31,606 nt of DNA from positions 1 through 31,606 of the forward strand of contig JBBIRM010000015.1 in NCBI GenBank assembly GCA_037441765.1. The letters are read 5' to 3'. The notes beneath the pieces were generated by a model. It worked only from the letters and a program-made list of their open reading frames with translations. It was not told the origin of the DNA and did no database searches. Made by a program: the position numbers and the translations under genes. The first letter of the stretch is position 1. The number at the start of each line of letters is the position of its first letter. The stretch comes from JBBIRM01 sp037441765. GTDB lineage: Bacteria > Desulfobacterota > BSN033 > UBA1163. Shown in pieces: positions 16,418-24,925 of this stretch.

Positions 16418-18127
16418 TTATCTCTCTTCTGTCTCTTCTCTTAACTCTCGTCGTGAAATCTTTCCCACGTCTGTCTTAGGAAGTTCTCCCCTGAACTCAA
16501 CAATCTTTGGGACCTTATAATGGGCCAGTTTTCCCTCACAGTATTGAATAATCTCTTCCTCCGAAATTTTCCCCCGAGCTTCGGTTTGAAGAACAACAAT
16601 GGCCTTGATGATCTGTCCTACCTTTGGGTCAGGAACCCCAATTACTCCTGCAGCTTTCACTTTGGGATGGGAGTAGAGAACCTCTTCAATCTCCTTGGCA
16701 AATACAGAATACCCCTTATACTTGATGAGATCCTTTTTCCGATCGTAGAAATGGAAGTACCCCTCCTCATCCATCTTGACCAGATCTCCTGTTCGAAGCC
16801 ATACCTTCCCTTCAATCTCTATGAGTTGATTCTTTGTCTCTTCAGGTTTTTTCCAGTAGCCCTGCATGATGTTCGGGCCATGAAGGATGAGTTCTCCAAT
16901 CTCTCCAACAGGCATAAACTCTTCTTTCTCAACTCCGAGAATAGCGGCTGAGATGTTGGGAAGGGGAACTCCAAAAGATCCAACTTTTGGTCTATCAAAG
17001 GGATTGGTATGAGAGACTGCACTACATTCTGTCAGCCCATAGCCTTCGAGGATACGTGTTCCGGTTTTCCGCTCCCAATCTTTCACGGTGGACTCGTGAA
17101 GTGTATCCGCACCACATACAATTCCTTTTAACCTCCTCCAATTGACGCGATCGGTTTTTTCGTATTCTTTAAGATATTCATACATGGTAGGAACACCAAA
17201 GAACATAGAGGCCTTATAGGTTTCTATGGCCTCCAGGATTTCCTCAAGATCTGGTGTGGTAAAAAGGAGAAGGGTTGAACCTTGGATTAATCCATTGAGC
17301 ATGACAACGACTTGTCCATAAATATGATAAAAGGGAAGGAAGGCGAGCATAGTTTCCTTTCCCTCTTCGAGAAAGGGCCAGAAACTTTGAGTCTGGGTAC
17401 TACAGGCAATTAAATTAAAATGAGTTAGCATGGCTCCTTTGGGGGATCCTGTGGTTCCCCCGGTATAAGGTAGGGCGGCCAGATCTTCTTTGGGATAAAA
17501 ACGAACATCTGGAACCTTGGGAGGATATTTTTTAATCAAATTTTGGAATTGATGGATCCCTGAACTTTCTTCAATCTTTGGAGTAGGAATGTCCACTTTT
17601 CGCCAGATCTTTCCGATGAGACTCTTACCCAAGAACTTTTTTAAAGGAGGGAGATATTCGCCAATGTTAGTGACGATCACCTCTTTAAGGTTCGGCTTCG
17701 CCTTCTCCACATTTTCGTAAAGGATATCCTGGCAAACCAGGTATCTTGCTTCACTGTCTTCCAGCTGATACTTCACCTCGATGCTTGTATAGACAGGGCT
17801 GATGGGGGTGACCGTTGCCCCTACCTTAAGGGCTCCGAAATAAGAGATAATGTACTGGGGGCTGTTTAAAAGATAGAGAGCCACACGATCTTCCTTCCTC
17901 ACCCCTAAATCCCAAAGGGCGTGGGCAAAACGATTGACTTGCTCTTCCAGTTCCTTGAAGGTCACCTTTCTTCCATAGAATACAAGGGCTACTCTGTTTC
18001 CGTATTTTTTTATCACCTCATCAAAAAGCTCAGGGATGGACTTTTCAGGAATCGGGAGGGTTTCAGATACTCCTTTGGGATAGAACCTTAACCAGGGTTT
18101 CTTTTCGTAGATTTCTTTATACTCCAT
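16418..18127 (-). CDS. AMP-forming acyl-CoA ligase (FadD-like)
   Basis: Adenylating enzyme of 569 residues that activates a carboxylic acid with ATP and CoA. The P-loop motif is YTGGTTGSPKGAMLTH (about 216-231), followed by GYGLTE near 361 and the hinge region WLRTGDLVKMDEEGY. KYKGYSVFAKEIEEVL is followed near the C-terminus by the catalytic lysine in PKTDVGKISRREL. The ribosome binding site AAGGAGGGG is strong. The gene is inserted between livM and livG, 12 bases from livM and directly abutting livG, so it is clearly part of the transport operon. In context it would activate the imported acid, possibly 4-hydroxybutyrate; chain length and specificity cannot be read from the motifs. Confidence 0.92.
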   Translation of the reverse strand: MEYKEIYEKKPWLRFYPKGVSETLPIPEKSIPELFDEVIKKYGNRVALVFYGRKVTFKELEEQVNRFAHALWDLGVRKEDRVALYLLNSPQYIISYFGALKVGATVTPISPVYTSIEVKYQLEDSEARYLVCQDILYENVEKAKPNLKEVIVTNIGEYLPPLKKFLGKSLIGKIWRKVDIPTPKIEESSGIHQFQNLIKKYPPKVPDVRFYPKEDLAALPYTGGTTGSPKGAMLTHFNLIACSTQTQSFWPFLEEGKETMLAFLPFYHIYGQVVVMLNGLIQGSTLLLFTTPDLEEILEAIETYKASMFFGVPTMYEYLKEYEKTDRVNWRRLKGIVCGADTLHESTVKDWERKTGTRILEGYGLTECSAVSHTNPFDRPKVGSFGVPLPNISAAILGVEKEEFMPVGEIGELILHGPNIMQGYWKKPEETKNQLIEIEGKVWLRTGDLVKMDEEGYFHFYDRKKDLIKYKGYSVFAKEIEEVLYSHPKVKAAGVIGVPDPKVGQIIKAIVVLQTEARGKISEEEIIQYCEGKLAHYKVPKIVEFRGELPKTDVGKISRRELREETEER

Positions 18128-18139
18128 TTTTCCCCTCCT

Positions 18140-19189
18140 TCACTCTTTTTTCTTTCCCATCTCCGCAAAACATATGCGACAGGTCTTTTTCCAGGCCACA
18201 TTTCGAACTTTACACCTTGGACACTCCTCTTCCATTCTATCTCGAATCCAGGTCGTTAATCCTTCAGGCATAAAGAGAAGGATGATGATCACAATGAGGC
18301 CAAACATAAGGGTCCTGATCTCTGGCAAAATCCGGAGAAATTCCATAAGAGGATAGAGGATAAAGACTCCCGTGATGGGGCCATAAATTGTAACCACCCC
18401 ACCAAAGATAGCCCATATGATGGCCTGAAAAGATAGGGATACCTCAAGGGTGGATGGACCAGCAATTCGGATAAAATGCGTATAGAGTCCGCCTGAAAGG
18501 CCTGCAAAGAAGCCACTAAGAGAAAAGGCCAGAAGTTTATATCTCGTAGTGTTGATTCCAGAGGCCCTCACCGCGACCTCATCTTCGCGAATGGCATGAA
18601 AGATGATCCCGGTCTTGGAATCCCCAATCTTCCACATCACCAATCCTAACCCTATCATCAGAATGACACAGATATAGTAGGAAACAAGGCGAGAACTGGC
18701 GAGGGGTTTAATCCCTGAAACTCCCAACTCTCCCCCAGTAATTTTAGGAATGGTAAAAACAATTCCCATAAGGATAATGGGAAAGGAGAGGGTTGCCAAT
18801 GCCAGATAAGGTCCTTTTAACCTCAGGCATGGAATTCCGATGACTAGGCCTGCGATCACAGCAGCCAATGCCCCGATGGGGATAGTCATCCAAGGAGGAA
18901 ATCCAAATCGAAGATTAAGGATTGCACTAGTGTAAGCGGCTACCCCAAAGAAGAGGGCGTGCCCAAAATTCATCTGGCCTGTGAAACCTGAAAGGAGATC
19001 CCAGCTTGCAGCAAAGATGGCAAATATAGAGGAGAGTATGATGATTCTCAGGAGATAGGGGTCTTTAATAAATAAAGGAAGGATCAGAAGTCCCAAACAG
19101 AAAAAGAAAGCGATCATTCTACTCGGAAGGATAAAGATTTCCTTTTCAAGAAAGAGACGGATCTTACGAAAGGAAAAAAGAGGAGCCAT
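18140..19189 (-). CDS. livM: Liv-type ABC permease LivM with C-terminal zinc ribbon
   Basis: Membrane permease of 349 residues with about 9-10 hydrophobic helices and the LivM-typical GFTGQMNFGHALFFGVAAY and LRLKGPYLALATL motifs. The end is odd: after the last helix the protein continues into a short basic tail with two cysteine pairs, CPRC (323-326) and CRIC (337-340). This C-x2-C-x10-C-x2-C pattern looks like a zinc ribbon, which LivM proteins normally lack. The gene lies 8 bases after livH; GAGAGG overlaps the livH stop and serves as ribosome binding site. The transport role is secure, the function of the tail is unknown. Confidence 0.92.
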   Translation of the reverse strand: MAPLFSFRKIRLFLEKEIFILPSRMIAFFFCLGLLILPLFIKDPYLLRIIILSSIFAIFAASWDLLSGFTGQMNFGHALFFGVAAYTSAILNLRFGFPPWMTIPIGALAAVIAGLVIGIPCLRLKGPYLALATLSFPIILMGIVFTIPKITGGELGVSGIKPLASSRLVSYYICVILMIGLGLVMWKIGDSKTGIIFHAIREDEVAVRASGINTTRYKLLAFSLSGFFAGLSGGLYTHFIRIAGPSTLEVSLSFQAIIWAIFGGVVTIYGPITGVFILYPLMEFLRILPEIRTLMFGLIVIIILLFMPEGLTTWIRDRMEEECPRCKVRNVAWKKTCRICFAEMGKKKE

Positions 19190-19197
19190 CTTTTTCT

Positions 19198-20067
19198 TTA
19201 CCTCTCTTCTTCGAAGGCCACACCGAAGAGTCCTTCAGGTCGAATGAGTAAAACGACGATCATGATCATTAAAGAAAAGGCACCCTTTAAAAAAGCCCCA
19301 AGGGGAATGAGGAAAACGACCAGAGTTTCCGTAAATCCTAAGATAAAAGCCCCTGCAAGGCTCCCTTTGATAGAACCTAATCCACCTAAAACCACGATAG
19401 CCAATACCATCACTAAAGGGTGAAGCCACATGTATGGTTCAACTACAGAAAGGGGGGCCACCAGAACCCCTCCGATGGCTGCCATCATTACAGCAATCCC
19501 CATTGTCACCATAGCCACCCGATTGACATTCATTCCCATCAGATTAGCCACTTCTCGATCCTGAGCCGTTGCCCGAATAGCAATGCCCAATCGCGTTCTG
19601 AAGAGAATCACCCATGTAAGGAGAAGGACAAAGAAGACTACGATCAGGGTCAGCAGATGTTGGTAACTGACCCTGACCCCTGAAATCTGGATGAAACCTG
19701 TCAAAAGGCTAGGGTTTCCGCGAAAATGTCCTCCATAGATAAGAAGCACGATTTCCTGAAAGACCATAGCCACGGCAATCGTAACAATTAAGACGGTAAT
19801 CTCATGCTCCTGGATGGGTTTTATGGAGAGTTGATAGACTACCATTCCAATCCCTGTCACAAGGGCAATCGAAAAGAGAATGGCAAGGAGGGGATGAAGA
19901 CCCATCCGGGTAGAGAAGGTGTAGATTAAGTAGGCAGCAATCATATAAAATGCTGTGTGGGCGATGTTGACGATTCGAGCCACTCCAAAGATGAGCGAGA
20001 ACCCCACAGCCAGAAGGGCATAGACCCCTCCATGAATAAGTCCATTGATAAGGATGTTTTCAATCAT
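19198..20067 (-). CDS. livH: Liv-type ABC permease LivH
   Basis: Membrane permease of 289 residues with about eight hydrophobic helices. It has the LivH hallmarks GGVYALLAVGFSLIFGVARIVNIAH near the N-terminus, FRTRLGIAIRATAQDREVANLMG in the cytoplasmic loop, and VLGGLGSIKGSLAGA near the end. It follows the substrate-binding protein gene after a 49-base gap that contains a perfect palindrome. No clear ribosome binding site is visible before the ATG at 20067, so it may be translated less efficiently than its neighbours. It pairs with LivM to form the channel. Confidence 0.92.
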   Translation of the reverse strand: MIENILINGLIHGGVYALLAVGFSLIFGVARIVNIAHTAFYMIAAYLIYTFSTRMGLHPLLAILFSIALVTGIGMVVYQLSIKPIQEHEITVLIVTIAVAMVFQEIVLLIYGGHFRGNPSLLTGFIQISGVRVSYQHLLTLIVVFFVLLLTWVILFRTRLGIAIRATAQDREVANLMGMNVNRVAMVTMGIAVMMAAIGGVLVAPLSVVEPYMWLHPLVMVLAIVVLGGLGSIKGSLAGAFILGFTETLVVFLIPLGAFLKGAFSLMIMIVVLLIRPEGLFGVAFEEER

Positions 20068-20082
20068 AAAATAAATTATGAA

Positions 20083-20112
20083 TGTAGGGGCAATTCATGA
20101 ATTGCCCCTACA
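20083..20112. repeat. Perfect 30-bp palindrome between livK and livH
   Basis: TGTAGGGGCAATTCA is followed at once by its exact reverse complement. In the mRNA it would fold into a stable stem in the 49-base spacer after the binding-protein gene. It resembles dispersed REP-like palindromes of bacterial genomes. It could protect the upstream livK message or reduce read-through into livH; that role is inferred. Confidence 0.8.
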
Positions 20113-20116
20113 AGAA

Positions 20117-21391
20117 TTATTTCTTCTTCCATTTTTCTACAACCCAGGGAGGGATCTTATATTTCACCGCTCCCTTATAAGTAATACCTTCCCAATTTAC
20201 AGGCCATACGCACATCAATTTTCCATCCTGCCATTGGGTTCCTGTGGCTGTGACAAAGTTAGGTCCCCAGGTCACGTCATGATCTTTTGTAAAAACGATT
20301 CGACCTGGGGCTCCATAGAAGTCTGTCTTTTCAAGTTCGGTTACAAGTTTATCCGCATCGAGGGTTCCTGCCTTTTCAATGGCATTGGCAAGAATCCGAA
20401 TGGCATCATTGGTTCCTGCATTATAAGTGGGGAACTCCCCAACTTTTGCAACAAACTTGTCATAAAAGGGAATGGTCATCGGGGTGATTTCAACCCGAGC
20501 ATATGTATTCATGGTCATGTCGTAATTTCCTAATCCTCCTGTTGCTTCCCAGAATCCTTTCTTCTGTGCTTCTACATTGATTCCCACAGAGGCAGCAGGG
20601 ATTTTGAGCTCTCCCCATTTCTTTGCATAGGGGATTCCTAATGGGCCTGAGATAGTCGTGAAGATGATGTGAGCCCCTGAGGCGTTGATCGCTGATAGTT
20701 CGGCTGTAACATCCGTTGCGGTAGCAGAGGGTCTCCATTCTCCTACGACCTCCATTCCCATCTTTGGAATATTATCCTTAGCTGCTGCAACAATGGGATC
20801 AGCCCAGACTGCCTTTTCTGCAAAAATAGCCACCTTGGGTTTTTGGATTCCAAGTTCCATTCCTATGAATTTTCCAACCATTCCCAGAAGGATAAAATCA
20901 ACCTTGGCCAGAAACATTGAGTTTATAGGGGTGACTCTGAACCAATACTTATACTTATTGTAGTCTTTGGCCACTCGGCCACAGAGTTCGGGATGGGCTG
21001 CACCACATCCAATGAAAATCTTTTTATAATCCATGGCCACGTCTTGCATGGCAAAGACTGCTTCGGTTCTAAACCCCCCAATGATAAAATCCACTTTATC
21101 TCTTGTGATGGCCCTCTCGACAGCACTTGCTGCATCCGGGACATTGATGATCTCATTGGTATCAATTTTTATCAGTTTGATTGGAAGCCTCTTTCCACCA
21201 ACAAGAATTCCTCCTTTTGCATTGATCTCTTCTGCAGCAAACTCTGCACCAAACCAGTGGTGTTGGCCTTGGATAAAGGCCATGGGGCCTGCGACACCGA
21301 TCTTAATTTCTTGAGACATTACCTCTACCCCACAAAAAATTAAAAAGAGAGAAATTATGGCACCCACTAATATTATCTTTGGTCTTATCAT
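20117..21391 (-). CDS. livK: Liv-type ABC substrate-binding protein
   Basis: Periplasmic binding protein of 424 residues from the branched-chain amino acid/amide family (Peripla_BP_6 fold). Residues 5-25 form a signal peptide with a likely cleavage after VMS. The mature protein begins with the typical IKIGVAGPMAFIQGQHHWFGAEFAAEEINAKGG. A strong AAGGAGGG ribosome binding site precedes the ATG. It is separated from LivH by a palindrome, common where the binding protein must be more abundant than the permease. Such proteins bind amino acids, amides, aromatic acids or short carboxylates. Here the operon neighbours suggest a carboxylic acid that is degraded via crotonyl-CoA, but the ligand cannot be read directly. 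Confidence 0.92.
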   Translation of the reverse strand: MIRPKIILVGAIISLFLIFCGVEVMSQEIKIGVAGPMAFIQGQHHWFGAEFAAEEINAKGGILVGGKRLPIKLIKIDTNEIINVPDAASAVERAITRDKVDFIIGGFRTEAVFAMQDVAMDYKKIFIGCGAAHPELCGRVAKDYNKYKYWFRVTPINSMFLAKVDFILLGMVGKFIGMELGIQKPKVAIFAEKAVWADPIVAAAKDNIPKMGMEVVGEWRPSATATDVTAELSAINASGAHIIFTTISGPLGIPYAKKWGELKIPAASVGINVEAQKKGFWEATGGLGNYDMTMNTYARVEITPMTIPFYDKFVAKVGEFPTYNAGTNDAIRILANAIEKAGTLDADKLVTELEKTDFYGAPGRIVFTKDHDVTWGPNFVTATGTQWQDGKLMCVWPVNWEGITYKGAVKYKIPPWVVEKWKKK

Positions 21392-21443
21392 CTTAAGCCC
21401 TCCTTTCTAACTCCCTCCTCCTTCTTGCATGAGAGGGAAATAA

Positions 21444-23570
21444 TTATCCATAAAATTTCCTACCAGAGTTAGCCATCTCTCGAAGCAGGGGGGAAGGTTT
21501 AAACCTAATCCCATACTCCTGTTCGAGCCTTAGGAGATGTTCATAAACCTGGCGGATTCCCCATGTATCCGCATATCTAAGAATCCCTCCTCGATAAGGT
21601 GGGAACCCAAGTCCATAAACAACAGCCAGATCCATGTCCTGGGGTCTATCACAGATTCCATCTTCAATCATATAAGCCGCTTCATTGATTGCCCTCGCAA
21701 GCATACGGTCCATGACTTCTTTGTAAGAGAGTTTTTTGGGTTTTATTCCCTTCTCCTTGAGATACTTTTTGATCACCTCCTCTACTTTGGAATTGGGGAC
21801 TGGTTTTTCTCCCCTGTAATCATACCAGCCTGCCCCTGTCTTCCTACCATAACAACCAGTTTGATAGATGAGTTCATAGATAGGTGACATTTTCCATCGT
21901 TCTCCAAAGGAGCGCTCAAAATACTTTGCCACATGATAGTTGATATCGAGGCCTGTGAGATCGGCGAGGGCAGCTGGTCCCATTGGCAATCCAAAATCAA
22001 GGACTGCTTCCTCAATGGTTGCTGGATCCACCCCTTCTCCTACCATAAACGTCGATTCTCCCATGAGGGCCCCTAGCTGTCGCGATACATAAAAACCAGG
22101 ACCATCATTGACCACCACAGGAACTTTTCGAATCGCCCTTGCAAAGGCTACACTTGTGGAAAGGGTTTCATCAGATGTCTTTTCCCCACAGACAATTTCA
22201 AGCAGTTGCATCCTTTCCGCTGGATTAAAGAAGTGCAGTCCAATCATCCGCTCTGGTGTTTTTAGCACGGAGGCCATTTCTGTAATAGATAGGGCTGATG
22301 TATTGGTGGCAAAGACCACCTCTGGTCTGCATATCTCTTGAAGCCTCTTCCAGATTCCTTGCTTGATCTCCATATCCTCAAGAACCGCCTCAATAACAAG
22401 ATCTACTTCTCTCAAATCATCGAGTGAAGTAGTTGTGGTGAAGTGGTCCCGAATCATCAGGTCCAATTGTTCTGGGGTCATCTTTCCTTTTTTAATTGGG
22501 TATTCGAAGGTCTTTCGAATACCCGCAAAACCCTTCTGGATCGCCTCTTCGTTGATGTCCCAAAGGATAACCTCAAATCCGTTGCTTAGAAGAAGGTTCG
22601 TAATTCCAGAGCCCATAGTTCCTCCTCCAAGCATGGCAACGGTTTTAATCTCCTTTGGCTCCACCCCCTGAATCCGTGGGAGCCTTCCTGCTGCCCTGGT
22701 GTTAAGAAAAATTCCAATGAGATTCTTGGCCACATCTGAAAGGGCACAATCACAGAAAAGTTGTGCCTCTATCTTTAAATCGGATTCAAAATCCTCGGAG
22801 AGTCCTCGTTCCATCGCCTCAATAGCCTTAAATGGGGCAATATATCCTCTGCCTTTCTTGTTTGCCTCCTCCTTGGCATAGGAGAGTATCATTTTCTTAG
22901 AGACAAAGTTTGGAAGTTTATCTTTTCTACGACTGGTTATTCGCTCTTGGTGATTCAATTCACCATTGATGAAGCGCTTAGCCACCTCCAAACTCCTCTC
23001 AAGAAGTGACTCCGGAGGCACAACCTCATCAATGCAACCTTTCTCCAATGCCTCTTCCGAGGAGATGGGCTCTCCTGTTAGAATCATTTTTAATGCATCT
23101 GGAAGACCAACCAATCGAGGAAGTCTCTGTGTTCCTCCTGCTCCTGGGATCAGTCCAACCTTGACCTCTGGTTGTCCCACCTGGATTCCTTTTATTGCAA
23201 TTCGATAATGTGAGGCCATCGCAATCTCCAGCCCTCCGCCCATACAATTTCCATTCATTGCAACAATCACAGGTTTTGGCCCCATTTCAACAGAATTAAG
23301 GAAATGGTTGTTCTCTTTGACTGCTCCCATAAGGAGTTCTCTATCTTTGATCTTCTGAATCTCGATAATATCCGCCCCACCAGTGAAGTGCTTTCCACTT
23401 CCAGTGAGGATCACCGCTTTAATCCCGGGGTCTTCAAAGGCCAAACTAATGGCATCCCTGATCTCCTTGACCAATGGAGTTGAGAGTTGATTGACAGGGG
23501 GATTATTGATGGTAAGAATGGCAACTTCCTGTTTCCTTTCAACTCTTAACATCTGGTAGTCTGATCTCAT
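21444..23570 (-). CDS. FadJ-type enoyl-CoA hydratase / 3-hydroxyacyl-CoA dehydrogenase
   Basis: Bifunctional enzyme of 708 residues with the hydratase first and the dehydrogenase second, the reverse of the FadN-type protein at 6828. The hydratase half shows FTGGADI (62-68) and candidate catalytic Glu115 (GGGLEIAMAS) and Glu135 (GQPEVKVGLIPGAGG). The dehydrogenase half begins near 310 with the NAD motif GGGTMG (315-320) and carries the active-site histidine in HFFNPAERMQLLEIV. Length fits FadB/FadJ and the crotonyl-CoA hydratase/3-hydroxybutyryl-CoA dehydrogenase fusions of 4-hydroxybutyrate pathways. The start follows CGGGAGA. Upstream in the operon are a thiolase and the dehydratase, so crotonyl-CoA to acetoacetyl-CoA is the likely reaction. 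Confidence 0.92.
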   Translation of the reverse strand: MRSDYQMLRVERKQEVAILTINNPPVNQLSTPLVKEIRDAISLAFEDPGIKAVILTGSGKHFTGGADIIEIQKIKDRELLMGAVKENNHFLNSVEMGPKPVIVAMNGNCMGGGLEIAMASHYRIAIKGIQVGQPEVKVGLIPGAGGTQRLPRLVGLPDALKMILTGEPISSEEALEKGCIDEVVPPESLLERSLEVAKRFINGELNHQERITSRRKDKLPNFVSKKMILSYAKEEANKKGRGYIAPFKAIEAMERGLSEDFESDLKIEAQLFCDCALSDVAKNLIGIFLNTRAAGRLPRIQGVEPKEIKTVAMLGGGTMGSGITNLLLSNGFEVILWDINEEAIQKGFAGIRKTFEYPIKKGKMTPEQLDLMIRDHFTTTTSLDDLREVDLVIEAVLEDMEIKQGIWKRLQEICRPEVVFATNTSALSITEMASVLKTPERMIGLHFFNPAERMQLLEIVCGEKTSDETLSTSVAFARAIRKVPVVVNDGPGFYVSRQLGALMGESTFMVGEGVDPATIEEAVLDFGLPMGPAALADLTGLDINYHVAKYFERSFGERWKMSPIYELIYQTGCYGRKTGAGWYDYRGEKPVPNSKVEEVIKKYLKEKGIKPKKLSYKEVMDRMLARAINEAAYMIEDGICDRPQDMDLAVVYGLGFPPYRGGILRYADTWGIRQVYEHLLRLEQEYGIRFKPSPLLREMANSGRKFYG

Positions 23571-23705
23571 CTGTTCTCCCGTATATAAAAATGAATGCTC
23601 AAACTCTAAGAACGAAACTCTAAATCCTAAAGAAATCCAAAAAACAAAAATTAAGTTTTTGAGTTTGTTTAGAGTTAAGTGTTTCAGGTTTAGAGTTAAA
23701 TTTCT

Positions 23706-24908
23706 CTATGCTTCTCTCTCAATGATCGTGGCCACTCCCTGCCCCCCTCCCACGCAAGCATTGGCCAATCCATAGCGGCCTTGCTTAAATTTTAAAATCC
23801 GGGCCAACGTTCCAACCAAACGTATTCCTGTGGCTCCCAATGGATGACCAATGGCTATTCCTCCTCCCATCACATTGACTCGATCAGGATCGATTCCTAA
23901 CTCTTTGATACAGTTCAAGGTTACGATTGCAAAGGCCTCATTGATCTCCCAGTAATCGATGTCTTTTACTTCCAGTCCTGCCTTCTTTAAGGCCATACGA
24001 CTGGCAGGTACGGGTCCAACGCCCATAATCGTCGGATCAACACCTGCAAACCCGATGGAGCGGATGGTGGCCAAAGGCTGAATCCCTTTTTCTTCTGCCT
24101 TTTCTTTTGACATCAAAATCATCGAAGCAGCACTGGCATTGAGGGGAGAGGAGTTCCCTGCTGTGATGACCCCATCTGGCTTAAATGCTGGCTTGAGTTC
24201 CTTCATTCCCTCAAGCGTAGCGTCCTCTCTTACCGCCTGGTCTCGATCCACAATTAAGGTCTTTCCATCAGCCTGCTCGGCCTCGATGGGAAGGATTTCG
24301 TCTTTGAAAAATCCACTCATCCAGGCCTTGTAAGCCAATTGGTGACTTCTTGCTCCCCACAGATCCATCTCCTCCTTGGAGATTTCTCTTTGACTAAAAA
24401 GTTTCTCTGCGGTTAATCCCATATTTGTACTGGTCACCATATCCCAGTGTTGATAGACTGGATTAGTAAAAAGTTCAGGATTAAGTAAGACCACTCCCTT
24501 CTCCTTCAGGGGCGCACCCATGGGGACTCGGGTCATATGTTCCATTCCTCCGACCATTACAATGTCAGCATAGCCCATAGCAATCTCCATAAATCCCATA
24601 TGGATACAGGCCATGCCAGACCCACATTGCTGGTCGATAAATTTTGATGGAATCTTCTCTGGAAAGTTGGCTAAAAAGATTGGGACCCTTCCGCCATAAG
24701 TCCACTGTTCACTTACGCCATAGGCAGAGCCAACAATGAAATCATCCACCTCATCAGGTTTAATACCGGTTCTTCTAATGATCTCTGGAAGAAGTTTGGC
24801 TAAGAGTTCATCCGCCCTTAACTTGTGAAACCAATCCCTTTGAGGGTCATTGGGTCTGGACCTCGATTGGGCTGTTCTTAGATAACCAGCGATTACGACC
24901 TCTCTCAT
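23706..24908 (-). CDS. Acetyl-CoA acetyltransferase / thiolase
   Basis: Thiolase of 400 residues. The nucleophilic cysteine is Cys95 in IDQQCGSGMA, the histidine His355 in GHPLGATG and the second cysteine Cys385 in NACVGGGQG (numbered from the ATG at 24908). I prefer this start because GGGGG lies nine bases before it; an in-frame ATG at 24926 overlaps the stop of the preceding gene as TGATG and is also possible, giving 406 residues. The thiolase lies directly behind the dehydratase gene, and 135 bases of spacer separate it from the FadJ-type gene. In the proposed pathway it splits acetoacetyl-CoA into two acetyl-CoA. Confidence 0.92.
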   Translation of the reverse strand: MREVVIAGYLRTAQSRSRPNDPQRDWFHKLRADELLAKLLPEIIRRTGIKPDEVDDFIVGSAYGVSEQWTYGGRVPIFLANFPEKIPSKFIDQQCGSGMACIHMGFMEIAMGYADIVMVGGMEHMTRVPMGAPLKEKGVVLLNPELFTNPVYQHWDMVTSTNMGLTAEKLFSQREISKEEMDLWGARSHQLAYKAWMSGFFKDEILPIEAEQADGKTLIVDRDQAVREDATLEGMKELKPAFKPDGVITAGNSSPLNASAASMILMSKEKAEEKGIQPLATIRSIGFAGVDPTIMGVGPVPASRMALKKAGLEVKDIDYWEINEAFAIVTLNCIKELGIDPDRVNVMGGGIAIGHPLGATGIRLVGTLARILKFKQGRYGLANACVGGGQGVATIIEREA

Positions 24909-24925
24909 CTGATTATACCCCCTCA

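Noticed and set aside
15867..16520. Open plus-strand frame of 217 codons opposite livG
   Set aside because: It is the mirror of a well-supported ATPase gene, has a biased Ser/Arg composition and no ribosome binding site or domain.
20078..20533. Plus-strand frame that begins in the 30-bp palindrome
   Set aside because: Its N-terminal peptide is just the translated repeat and the rest is antisense to the binding protein gene.
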